Source: Enterobacter cloacae subsp. cloacae ATCC 13047 (lineage in GTDB: Bacteria > Pseudomonadota > Gammaproteobacteria > Enterobacterales > Enterobacteriaceae). Taken from it: a DNA stretch of 64,000 bases. The stretch spans positions 4,984,216 through 5,048,215 of the forward strand of contig NC_014121.1 in assembly GCF_000025565.1 (NCBI RefSeq), written 5' to 3'. This document shows, piece after piece, positions 21,180 to 28,920 of the stretch. Position 1 is the first letter of the stretch. Each line of letters opens with the position of its first letter. Below the pieces are notes generated by a model. That model was not told the DNA's origin. It was given only the letters and a program-made list of their open reading frames with translations, and made no database searches. Position numbers and translations under genes: made by a program.

Positions 21180-21611
21180 ATGAAAAATATCGTATTAGCA
21201 TCCTTGCTGGGCTTTGGCTTAATTTCTTCGGCCTGGGCCACTGAAACCGTGAATATCCATGAGCGGGTCAACAATGCACAGGCACCTGCTCACCAGATGC
21301 AGTCTGCTGCGGCTCCTGTCGGGATCCAGGGGACTGCACCTCGTATGGCCGGTATGGACCAGCATGAACAGGCCATTATTGCTCATGAAACCATGACGAA
21401 CGGGTCGGCGGATGCGCACCAGAAAATGGTGGAAAGTCATCAGAGGATGATGGGAAGTCAGACCGTTTCCCCTACCGGGCCGTCGAAGTCATTAGCGGCA
21501 ATGAATGAGCATGAAAGAGCTGCAGTTGCCCATGAATTTATGAATAACGGTCAGTCTGGCCCACATCAGGCCATGGCCGAAGCGCATCGTCGCATGCTCA
21601 GTGCAGGCTGA
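21180..21611 (+). CDS. silE: SilE periplasmic silver-binding protein
   Basis: 143 residues. A signal peptide (NIVLASLLGFGLISSAWA) is followed by a disordered His/Met-rich chain with repeats such as HEQAIIAHETMTNG, AHQKMVESHQRMMG and MNEHERAAVAHEFMNN; the HxxM and MxxH motifs bind Ag(I). The start is at 21180, where the signal begins, although the frame is open from 21063. Length equals the known SilE. Intact; it can act as a silver sponge independently of the pump. Confidence 0.96.
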   Translation: MKNIVLASLLGFGLISSAWATETVNIHERVNNAQAPAHQMQSAAAPVGIQGTAPRMAGMDQHEQAIIAHETMTNGSADAHQKMVESHQRMMGSQTVSPTGPSKSLAAMNEHERAAVAHEFMNNGQSGPHQAMAEAHRRMLSAG

Positions 21612-21685
21612 CGGCGAGGGAAGTATCTGTGCTGTCCTTATTTCCTTGATAGATTTTTCCGTAACCGGATATATGGCAACATCTT

Positions 21686-21709
21686 TGCCCCCTACAGGGG
21701 GCATTTTTA
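21686..21709 (+). terminator. Rho-independent terminator after silE
   Basis: TGCCCCC-TACA-GGGGGCA stem-loop followed by TTTTTAT, 75 bp after the silE stop. Confidence 0.85.
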
Positions 21710-21758
21710 TCAGATTCTGCTACAGTTAACGGGCATCAACGCTAAAAGGATATTTTTT

Positions 21759-22109
21759 ATGAAAGCCAGAAACACTTTATTTGCAGTATTAATGTTATCC
21801 CTGCCAGCGATTTCAGCAGAACATTCAGAAATGAAAATGACTGATATGTCTACCTCGGCTTCGTCACAGGAATATATGGCTGGCATGAAAGACATGCATG
21901 ACAAAATGATGGCTGCCGTAAATGAGTCCGATCCCGACAAGGCTTTTGCGAAAGGCATGGTAGCGCACCATGAAGGGGCAATAGCAATGGCTGAGACCGA
22001 GCTCAAATACGGAAAAGATCCGAAAATGAGAAAGCTCGCGCAGGACATCATTAAAGCTCAAAAAGGTGAAATTGAGCAGATGAATAAATGGCTTGATAGT
22101 CAAAAGTAA
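21759..22109 (+). CDS. DUF305 periplasmic protein
   Basis: 116 residues with a signal peptide (NTLFAVLMLSLPAISA). A short Met-rich linker (EMKMTDMS, MAGMKDMHDKMM) precedes a DUF305 helical domain with the conserved MVAHHEGAIAMAETEL. DUF305 is a ferritin-like fold often found near copper genes; metal binding by the HH and Met residues is plausible. It lies downstream of the silE terminator with its own start region. No specific function is known to me. Confidence 0.85.
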   Translation: MKARNTLFAVLMLSLPAISAEHSEMKMTDMSTSASSQEYMAGMKDMHDKMMAAVNESDPDKAFAKGMVAHHEGAIAMAETELKYGKDPKMRKLAQDIIKAQKGEIEQMNKWLDSQK

Positions 22110-22186
22110 ACATTGTAGAAATGTCACGACAAGCGTGATTTTACATCGTTCCTGGGCGCGGGAGTCGGTTAATCTTTATATAATTC

Positions 22187-22210
22187 AAACCCGATTAATT
22201 TCGGGTTTTT
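22187..22210. terminator. Bidirectional terminator between DUF305 gene and OLD gene
   Basis: AAACCCGATTAATTTCGGGTTTTT, a 6-7 bp stem with T run in the plus direction and A run on the other side, placed between convergent genes. Confidence 0.8.
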
Positions 22211-22222
22211 ACTACTCTGTAC

Positions 22223-22246
22223 TCCGGTCCTTTGTTGAGGACCGGA
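22223..22246. terminator. Second hairpin between convergent genes
   Basis: TCCGGTCCT-TTGTTG-AGGACCGGA, a perfect 9-bp stem, 31 bp from the OLD gene stop. There is no T run; it may help stop the OLD transcript together with the hairpin at 22187. Confidence 0.55.
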
Positions 22247-22277
22247 ATATATGCACCTGAGATGCTTATTTAATACA

Positions 22278-24104
22278 TTATCTCGTCATGGATACAATGT
22301 CGCTCAGGATCTCAACCAGCTCGCTTCTCTCCTGCGTTCCGTCATGATAGGTTGATCTTGAGATGATTCTTTCTGATGTCATCTGAGGCCAGAATTTATC
22401 TAGTACATTATCGGGTTTCATTCCCACAGCCCGGCCGATTATTTTTTTAGCGTCACAGGTGTCCGTAAACGTGACGGCTACACCAGTAATTTCCTCGATA
22501 AGATCCGGGCACAGATAGTTTTCTATCTCACGTTTGCGCGTAGCGAAAAATACCTTACCGGCCTCCTCTACTTCTTTTTTACGCTTCTGGATGGACAGAA
22601 CCTGTGCAGGGTCTCCCCCAATATCGGAGTCCAGAAATACGCACCAGGGAAGCCCCAGATCTTTGGCCAGATTCAATGTAACCCAGTGTTTGACGCTACC
22701 ACACCCTCCTATGAGGACTGGCACTATTTTCACGTCCTCCAGAGAGGCTGGCAGCGCACCTGACTGTTTTAATGAACTGGCCGCATGCCTCAGGAAAGTA
22801 ACATCCGACTTTCCCTCTACCAGAACAATCCCCTGCGCCCTTTCCATACCGGTCTCTGGCAGCACCCCCAGGCTTTCAGTGGCTTCCTTCAGCACTGCGT
22901 CATCCGGCATTTTTACTACGGGTTCACCCGCCTCATTTCGGGTAACATAACGTACGCCTTCGACAGGGATTAATCCGGCCAGCGCCGGGACATGGGTGGT
23001 GACGATAATCTGACGGTGCGGCTGGCCTGCCAGTGCCAGTAACGCTTTCATCAGCATCATCTGATAGTTCGGATGCTGTGACGTTTCAGGCTCCTCTATG
23101 GCATAAATCACATTTCTGGGCGTCCCCGCGACATTCTTTTCAGCCTCAGCCCGAAAAAAATTCAACAGGATAAGCCTCCTTATCCCGCTGCCGCGCTTAT
23201 TGATGGGGATGCCATTTTCCCCGTCCAGGGTGAAATTGAAGGTCCACTTGGGTTTCTCCTTAAATCGTGGAGTCAGTTCACTGGCGAGTTCGGGGGCCAT
23301 TTCACGTAATTTATCCAGCGTTCTCTGTGCGACATCCAGGACGCTGTCCTGAATCTCATTTTCCAGCGCTGTAATTTTGTCCTGCAGCGCAGCCTGAGCG
23401 TCTTTTACGGCCTGCTGTAAGGGGTTTTTAGCTTCGGAATCCCCGTCGCTGCTTTCCCTGTCGGCTTTGAAAATCGCATACGTGGGCAGCAAATCGAGGA
23501 TCTTACCCCATAATGATTTTGTGTCGGTTCCGAACTCTTTATCGACATCCAGCATAATTTCCGAACAGGTATAGGGGGCTGCGGCTTCCCTGATGGCCTG
23601 ACGCCATAACGATGCAGTGCGTTTATCCGCCACATTTTTTTCAACTTCTTTTCCCACCGCCTTGAGCTCAGAAATTTTCATGCCCAGTAAATTTCTCAGG
23701 GGCTCCTCATCCGGGTGGATGCAGCGGATGCAGGTCTGCTCCGGTTTTCCTGAGGTCGTTGCTTTAAACGTTTTGACGATTTCAAAATTGCCGTCCTCAT
23801 TCAGCAGATGTTCTGAGGCGAGCGTGGTCTGCACCCTGTCGTCGATCATGATAAAATCGGGCAGGTCATCAAATTCACAGGCTATTTCAAAACGGCCGTC
23901 CCCTTCTCTTAGGCTGAAACAGTTCATGTCATTCTTGTCAGCCTTCATTCCTTCTGTTTCAAAAAAAATAGCCAGCGCTTCCAGAAGCGTTGATTTCCCA
24001 AAGTCATTACGACCGACAATACCCGTCATGCTTTCATCAATAATGATTTCAGTAGAGTTTCTGTAGCCTCTGAAGTTTTTCAGTTTTAATTTTCTGAGCC
24101 GCAT
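22278..24104 (-). CDS. OLD-family ATP-dependent nuclease (probable defence cargo)
   Basis: ABC/SMC-type ATPase fused to a TOPRIM nuclease. The ATPase parts are Walker A GIVGRNDFGKST, signature region NKRGSGIRRLILLNFF, Walker B VIYAIEEPETSQHPN and switch IIVTTHVPALAG. The TOPRIM domain has the acidic motifs IVLVEGKSDVTFLR and WCVFLDSDIGGDP. OLD proteins are anti-phage nucleases. The start is set at 24104 (MRLRKLKLKNFRGYRN), where the family begins, rather than the open frame from 24164. No UvrD-like helicase (Gabija partner) lies beside it, so it looks like a stand-alone OLD. A specific role is inferred. Confidence 0.85.
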   Translation of the reverse strand: MRLRKLKLKNFRGYRNSTEIIIDESMTGIVGRNDFGKSTLLEALAIFFETEGMKADKNDMNCFSLREGDGRFEIACEFDDLPDFIMIDDRVQTTLASEHLLNEDGNFEIVKTFKATTSGKPEQTCIRCIHPDEEPLRNLLGMKISELKAVGKEVEKNVADKRTASLWRQAIREAAAPYTCSEIMLDVDKEFGTDTKSLWGKILDLLPTYAIFKADRESSDGDSEAKNPLQQAVKDAQAALQDKITALENEIQDSVLDVAQRTLDKLREMAPELASELTPRFKEKPKWTFNFTLDGENGIPINKRGSGIRRLILLNFFRAEAEKNVAGTPRNVIYAIEEPETSQHPNYQMMLMKALLALAGQPHRQIIVTTHVPALAGLIPVEGVRYVTRNEAGEPVVKMPDDAVLKEATESLGVLPETGMERAQGIVLVEGKSDVTFLRHAASSLKQSGALPASLEDVKIVPVLIGGCGSVKHWVTLNLAKDLGLPWCVFLDSDIGGDPAQVLSIQKRKKEVEEAGKVFFATRKREIENYLCPDLIEEITGVAVTFTDTCDAKKIIGRAVGMKPDNVLDKFWPQMTSERIISRSTYHDGTQERSELVEILSDIVSMTR

Positions 24105-24667
24105 ATGAAGTCCTGTGTGTAAGAAAGCGTTTTGCTGCAACCTGAATACAAAATATATTTTCAAATGCCTGCCAACAAGCAGGGATAACCGTTATTCAGA
24201 ATATCTTAACGACATTTCGGGATTATGATCTGGTCGCGCTTTCAGAACTTTACTGCCCCTCAAAACACCGGAAACTAACTTGTGGTTGGTTACATGGCAA
24301 AGTTAAAACTCCAGAATCACGGGTAATGATTTCAATGCTTATTATATTTTTTGGAATTGACTCATGAGCTTTATAATTTAAATGATAATAATAACCATTC
24401 TTTTATGCGTAATATTTGCTACTGACACTGATGAATTTAAAAGAAGATAGATTTTCATTTACGGATTATTTCCTAAATTCATCGATAATGTGATCGACAT
24501 AAAATTTTCACTGAAGAATGAAGAGATAATTTAAGGCCGAGCGAAATAGCTCAAAATGGTGTATTTAACATAACAGAAGAAATGAAAGGCTCTATCGCAA
24601 CCTGATACTTCAGGCCGCTAAGGGGTTAATCTTGTTGAAGAAAAATTAGACCGGGAAGCGCCAGGCG
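24105..24667. other. AT-rich stretch without a recognisable gene
   Basis: About 560 bp between the OLD start and the XRE gene stop. It is clearly more AT-rich than the sil/pco genes. Only very short frames occur (for example a 20-codon one near 24431). A sequence AATGATAATAATAACCATT near 24381 faintly resembles a Fur box but does not fit well. The stretch may hold the OLD promoter and the remains of a lost partner gene of the XRE regulator; I cannot show either. Confidence 0.4.
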
Positions 24668-24967
24668 TCACCATTTCTCCCGCCTGGCTGGAAGTGAAGA
24701 ATAATTGTGCATAGCTCCGTATTCGGGCTTTGCATCTGACAATGGTTCCCTGGATGAAAGTACGATCTCCACTCCAAGGACGCTGAACACCCTAAACAAA
24801 CGCTCAAAACCCGCACTTGCAGGGTTGGCCTCTAGTCGGGCATAAGTTTGCTGTGTTATACCCAAACGTTCAGAAACATCTTTTTGCGTCAGTCCATTGG
24901 CTTTGCGAAAGCCGATTAAAACAGGACGTAACTGATTCAAAGTCTTCAAAGCGTATTGAGTGTTCAT
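24668..24967 (-). CDS. HipB-like XRE-family regulator (orphan antitoxin type)
   Basis: 99 residues from the ATG at 24967 (MNTQYALKTLNQLRP). A helix-turn-helix (GLTQKDVSERLGITQQTYARLE, split here as two helices) is followed by a dimer helix (FERLFRVFSVLGVEIVL) and a tail ending REKW, like the C-terminal Trp of HipB. HipB-type proteins repress their own operon and neutralise a HipA kinase. No hipA follows. The IS at 24999 sits 31 bp upstream of the start and separates the gene from the repeats at 26080-26126, so its promoter is disrupted or replaced. Confidence 0.75.
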   Translation of the reverse strand: MNTQYALKTLNQLRPVLIGFRKANGLTQKDVSERLGITQQTYARLEANPASAGFERLFRVFSVLGVEIVLSSREPLSDAKPEYGAMHNYSSLPARREKW

Positions 24968-24989
24968 AAGTGACCTTCCGTATCGACGA

Positions 24990-24998
24990 GTTAACAAG
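24990..24998. repeat. 9-bp target duplication, left copy
   Basis: GTTAACAAG, repeated at 26056-26064, flanking the IS5-family element. Nine bases is the normal duplication for the IS903 group. Confidence 0.93.
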
Positions 24999-26055
24999 GG
25001 CTTTGTTGAATAAATCAGATTTCGGGTAAGTCTCCCCCGTAGCGGGTTGTGTTTTCAGGCAATACGCACGCTTTCAGGTATACCTGCTTTCGTCATTTTG
25101 TTCAGCGCTCGTACCAGGGCCATAGCCTCCGCAACCTGACCATCGTAGTCACGCAGCGTCAGTGAACCCCCGAACAGCTGTTTTACCCGGTACATCGCCG
25201 TTTCCGCTATCGAGCGACGGTTGTAATCTGTTGTCCATTTCCACCGCGCATTACTCCCGGTCATTCGCTGATTAGCCACTGCACGGTTACGGTCTGCATA
25301 TTCACCGGGCCAGTAACCCGCACCTTTTCGGGGAGGGATAAGCGCGCTGATTTTCTTACGCCGCAGTTCATCGTGACATAGCCGGGTATCGTAAGCGCCA
25401 TCGGCGGCGGCTGACCTGATTTTCCGGTGGGTTTGCCGGATTAACCCGGGGAAGGCCTCTGAGTCCGTAACGTTGTTCAGCGACAGGTCAGCGCAGATGA
25501 TTTCATGTGTTTTACTGTCAACGGCGAGATGCAGCTTACGCCAGATACGGCGGCGTTCCTGGCCATGCTTTTTGACTTTCCACTCGCCTTCACCGAAGAC
25601 CTTCAGCCCGGTGGAATCAATTACCAGGTGTGCGATTTCACCCCGGGTGGGCGTTTTGAAACTGACATTAACCGACTTTGCCCGCCTGCTGACACAGCTG
25701 TAATCCGGGCAGCGTAGCGGAACGTTCATCAGAGAAAAAATGGAATCAATAAAGCCCTGCGCAGCCCGCAGGGTCAGCCTGAATACGCGTTTAATGACCA
25801 GCACAGTAGTGATGGCAAGGTCAGAATAGCGCTGAGGTCTGCCTCGTGAAGAAGGTGTTGCTGACTCATACCAGGCCTGAATAGCTTCATCATCCAGCCA
25901 GAAAGTTATGGAGCCACGGTTGATGAGGGCTTTATTGTAGGTGGGCCAGTTGGTGATTTTGAACTTTTGCTTTGCCACGGAACGGTCTGCGTTGTCGGGA
26001 AGATACGTGATCTGATCCTTCAACTCAGCAAAAGTTCGATTTATTCAACAAAGCC
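24999..26055 (-). mobile_element. IS5-family, IS903-group insertion sequence (1,057 bp)
   Basis: Perfect 18-bp terminal inverted repeats GGCTTTGTTGAATAAATC at 24999-25016 and, reversed, ending at 26055, flanked by the 9-bp duplication GTTAACAAG. One transposase gene is present. The length and ends are those of the IS903/IS102 type. The insertion is clean and looks recent. Confidence 0.95.
25055..26023 (-). CDS. IS5/IS903-type transposase
   Basis: 322 residues. It contains KQKFKITNWPTYNKALINRG, RCPDYSCVSRRAKS and HLVIDSTGLKVFGEGEWKV with the first catalytic Asp, DGAYDTR with the second, and the Y-(2)-R-(3)-E-(6)-K signature in NRRSIAETAMYRVKQLFGG, all as in IS903 transposase. The IS903 start corresponds to the internal residues (V)AKQKFKI, so the first 15 residues may be an extension. 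Frame intact, element probably active. Confidence 0.94.
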   Translation of the reverse strand: MKDQITYLPDNADRSVAKQKFKITNWPTYNKALINRGSITFWLDDEAIQAWYESATPSSRGRPQRYSDLAITTVLVIKRVFRLTLRAAQGFIDSIFSLMNVPLRCPDYSCVSRRAKSVNVSFKTPTRGEIAHLVIDSTGLKVFGEGEWKVKKHGQERRRIWRKLHLAVDSKTHEIICADLSLNNVTDSEAFPGLIRQTHRKIRSAAADGAYDTRLCHDELRRKKISALIPPRKGAGYWPGEYADRNRAVANQRMTGSNARWKWTTDYNRRSIAETAMYRVKQLFGGSLTLRDYDGQVAEAMALVRALNKMTKAGIPESVRIA

Positions 26056-26064
26056 GTTAACAAG
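26056..26064. repeat. 9-bp target duplication, right copy
   Basis: GTTAACAAG, identical to 24990-24998. Confidence 0.93.
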
Positions 26065-26079
26065 CATAACGCAGGGATT

Positions 26080-26126
26080 TACAGCATATAGGCTGTAATG
26101 CTCATTAACAGACTATAGGCTGTAAT
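26080..26126. promoter_or_regulatory. Repeated operator-like site, stranded from the XRE gene
   Basis: TACAGCATATAGGCTGTA (26080-26097) is an 18-bp sequence with perfect 6-bp arms. TATAGGCTGTAAT occurs twice in direct order (26087-26099 and 26114-26126), 27 bp apart. Without the IS, these sites would lie about 50-95 bp upstream of the HipB-like gene, the usual place for its autoregulatory operators. Assignment to that regulator is inferred. Confidence 0.6.
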
Positions 26127-26385
26127 ACGAATCCTGCCAAGATGCGGCATCTTTCAAATACAAGGCCGTATTGGGTAAGCAGTACACCGTTATATAGCAC
26201 CCCTTGCCCCTTTGCTGGAGTGGGACCCACGTGATCGCAGGTCTTTTAGACGTTGTTGCTAACCGGCATCATACACAGGTGGTAACCCCCAGGGAAACTC
26301 TATGAGTGATAATTTATTCCTGCCCCAGTCAAAATATAAAACCTTATCTAACTAGCTTTCTTAGTATTTTATAAATGAAGTGAAA
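26127..26385. other. Non-coding end of the tns operon with two hairpins and a 17-codon frame
   Basis: AAGATGC-G-GCATCTT (26139-26153) and AATAC-AAGGCC-GTATT (26157-26172) are adjacent inverted repeats. A short plus-strand frame begins at 26302 (MSDNLFLPQSKYKTLSN, then stop) with AGGGAA upstream; it may be the start of a lost gene. Nothing else is recognisable. Confidence 0.4.
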
Positions 26386-27312
26386 TTAGCGAAGAAGTTT
26401 TACATTGTAAAGTGAGCAAAAATATTTACCATTCAACTGGCAAAATTTACAATCTGCAGCCCTTAGCCTGAGAAAATGCACATTAACAGAATAATCATCA
26501 AGTCCGATAGAGGCATAATTTACGTCCTCAAAAATATCAGAAATAAATGAGTTGAAATTACAAAAATTAACTTCACTTAACATCTTGAACACCGCAGAAA
26601 TATATCTATCATGCATTATCTTGACTTCGATAACCTTAGATAAACTTGAATGCGACTTACATTTGAAGAGATCAAAGAGAAAGTAAATCAGCATATTTTT
26701 ATTGTCCGAAATCCATTTTAAAATTTTATTACGTGCACATGGTAATATATACACTGGATTTTTGAAAGGGTTTGAAACGTCAACCACAAGGGAACAATAA
26801 CCATGAGGATTTATTCCACTTATAATTAAGTCACTAAGTCCTTTCACTGCATTCAAATAGTTATCAAAACAAACCTCATATAAACTGGTACTATGAACTG
26901 CACATTTAGATTCAAACAACCATCTATGACGCAGATAACCAATGCCTTTAGAGTGTATATCTTCAACAATACATTTGTGACAGTAACGAATGTTTGAGAT
27001 GTTTACCAATGGATATGAATTAGTTATGTGAAAATTTTTCCGACAGGCATCTTCAACAGCGTTAAAATACCCGTAAACACCAGAAGATAACGACACTATA
27101 TTGGAAGTTAGTATATAACCATTTCTAGTGGCAAGAATGTCATATATATCCTGCAAGCTATGCAATTTGTACATATCAATCAGTTCGAAACGAGGAAAGG
27201 CATCGTACCTTAGTGCGCCATGCTTTGATATTATGTTCCTGCAATTGGATAAGTTATACATTATCTGTGAACGCAGAAGAAAACTGTGCCACAATTCATT
27301 TTCGTAAACCAT
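26386..27312 (-). CDS. Second TniQ/TnsD-family protein (308 aa) in the tns operon
   Basis: Recognised by the TniQ zinc pattern: C111-x2-C114 (IRYCHKCIVEDIH), an aromatic/His stretch (GYLRHRWLF), then C137-x2-H140 (SKCAVHSTSL), laid out as in the TnsD next door. The N-terminus (ELWHSFLLRSQIMYNL) also looks TniQ-like. A second Cys cluster lies at the C-terminus (CKFCQLNGKYFC). It starts 11 bp after tnsD and takes the place tnsE has in Tn7, but shows no TnsE resemblance I can see. TniQ-family proteins choose target sites for TnsABC. Likely role: an alternative targeting factor. Very AT-rich. Confidence 0.72.
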   Translation of the reverse strand: MVYENELWHSFLLRSQIMYNLSNCRNIISKHGALRYDAFPRFELIDMYKLHSLQDIYDILATRNGYILTSNIVSLSSGVYGYFNAVEDACRKNFHITNSYPLVNISNIRYCHKCIVEDIHSKGIGYLRHRWLFESKCAVHSTSLYEVCFDNYLNAVKGLSDLIISGINPHGYCSLVVDVSNPFKNPVYILPCARNKILKWISDNKNMLIYFLFDLFKCKSHSSLSKVIEVKIMHDRYISAVFKMLSEVNFCNFNSFISDIFEDVNYASIGLDDYSVNVHFLRLRAADCKFCQLNGKYFCSLYNVKLLR

Positions 27313-27323
27313 ATAACTCCCTC

Positions 27324-28880
27324 TTATTTAATTAGTTCCATTTTTCTGAGAAGTATCATTGTCATTGGTAGTTTATCTCTGTATTTCAAAAGCCAGCCAT
27401 GCCCTCCCAGTAAAGCATCTAGACTTGTAAGTGACATCGAGTACTGCCCCTGAGATAAAACATCATTTATTAATGATGATGAGATAATATCTCTCTCGCT
27501 CCAGTCTACTCTTTTATTTTTATAGCATCGTATTGTTTTAGGAAGACAGGAATTAAGCCAGTCACATTCATGTTTATTTAGCCAATAGAAACTTGCATAA
27601 CAACTTTCTTTGACTAACTTTCGTGTTATAGAAACGGATTGATTATGTATAAATCTTAATATTTTCTGCTTATGACGCCGTCTTAAAGAATCTTTTTTAC
27701 ATTTTTTACGCCATGAGCATAAACCGTAACAAGATGAAATTACAGAGGATACAGCTCCTTCCGATAATGAGTTTTTCTCAGCTATGGATGCCAGACTAAA
27801 CCCCCTTACAGCCATAGACTTGATAAGCAATTCAGTGAATATATTAATTTTTGTGTTTCGCTTAAACGCCCTCAGGTATTTTTTATAAATAAGTGTTTTA
27901 ATGTAACATCTGCTGCGACTAAATTCCTTCCCAAGGTTGCTAACACTAGTATTATTTTCAACTATATGAAAACTGTATTTCTTATGACTTTTAAAGATTT
28001 CTTTCTTTTTATTAGTACGACTTCCTGCATACGTTGGCCAGCAAGTATTTAACAAACAATAACAAAGCAAAAGATGCTTTGTGGGATGCTGACAACATTT
28101 GTCTTTGAGTATAGGCTCCCAGTAATGATAATCAGTTAGGGATGTTGGTATAAGTCCCGATGAACCCTCCCCAAATAACTGGCACTTAGCATAAACATGT
28201 GCGTAGAATACATTTTTCTTTAAATTTCCATCCAATGATAATAAATTCAACTTTTTAAGTACATCCATGTAATTGGGGTGTGTAATATCTTTTCTTCTGA
28301 TTATATTTAGGGACTCATAACAAAACTTAGCAAAATCGAAGTCTATCTCATTGCTAAGTTGTTCTGTATACGAAACAGGAGGCATCAGTCCAATACGTAT
28401 GTGCGGTGAAGAAGGGACATGGATGCTTTCAAGCGCTACCGGATGCCGATGGCAGGTTGTAACCCCATGAAGCTGATGCGCCAGATGCCAATAAGTAACA
28501 CCATAATGAAAAGTATCTTCACGAGCGCAAACCGGGCAAAACTTCAATAGTGTGCGCTGCCCTAGTGAAAAATTACTAAGGCGGCACAATCGATTAAGCC
28601 TGGCAGGGGTCGTGTTGAAATCCATAATTTCATTACGACTGATTGGTAGTGCCCAGGCAAAAAGAGGGAGTAAAGTCTGTTCATGCCAGAGCTGATCTGC
28701 ACTTTCGGATGTATGAAGAGAAATAGCCTTTAATCCTGAATTGAGAATTGGATGGACGTTCATATCAGGTTTGTTGAAAATGATCGTTAACAGAGAAGAT
28801 GGGGACATACCGTACACGGTAGTTGTCCGACAAAACCGGCTGAACAAGGATTCATCAGGCAAAACAGGCAACATTCTCAT
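27324..28880 (-). CDS. tnsD: TnsD target-selection protein (TniQ family)
   Basis: About 518 residues from the ATG at 28880 (MRMLPVLPDESLFSRF), which has AGAGG 8 bases upstream; the open frame runs from a GTG at 28889. A TniQ domain with zinc ligands (counted from the GTG) C118, C121 (FCPVCARED), C146 and H149 (TTCHRHPVAL) is followed by a long C-terminal part rich in Lys/Arg and Cys, which in TnsD recognises the attachment site. Here the site should be the 3' part of yhiN, beside the transposon end. It is the fourth gene of the tns operon, 31-40 bp after tnsC. Confidence 0.88.
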   Translation of the reverse strand: MRMLPVLPDESLFSRFCRTTTVYGMSPSSLLTIIFNKPDMNVHPILNSGLKAISLHTSESADQLWHEQTLLPLFAWALPISRNEIMDFNTTPARLNRLCRLSNFSLGQRTLLKFCPVCAREDTFHYGVTYWHLAHQLHGVTTCHRHPVALESIHVPSSPHIRIGLMPPVSYTEQLSNEIDFDFAKFCYESLNIIRRKDITHPNYMDVLKKLNLLSLDGNLKKNVFYAHVYAKCQLFGEGSSGLIPTSLTDYHYWEPILKDKCCQHPTKHLLLCYCLLNTCWPTYAGSRTNKKKEIFKSHKKYSFHIVENNTSVSNLGKEFSRSRCYIKTLIYKKYLRAFKRNTKINIFTELLIKSMAVRGFSLASIAEKNSLSEGAVSSVISSCYGLCSWRKKCKKDSLRRRHKQKILRFIHNQSVSITRKLVKESCYASFYWLNKHECDWLNSCLPKTIRCYKNKRVDWSERDIISSSLINDVLSQGQYSMSLTSLDALLGGHGWLLKYRDKLPMTMILLRKMELIK

Positions 28881-28920
28881 TTCCCACACCTCTCTTTGAC
28901 CGTTACGAACTGTTACCTCA

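Noticed and set aside
24370..24410. Possible Fur box (AATGATAATAATAACCATT)
   Set aside because: Only part matches the 19-bp Fur consensus and the right half does not form the expected repeat; no iron gene is near.
24600..24667. A hipA remnant downstream of the HipB-like gene
   Set aside because: The bases after the stop give no HipA-like peptide in any frame.
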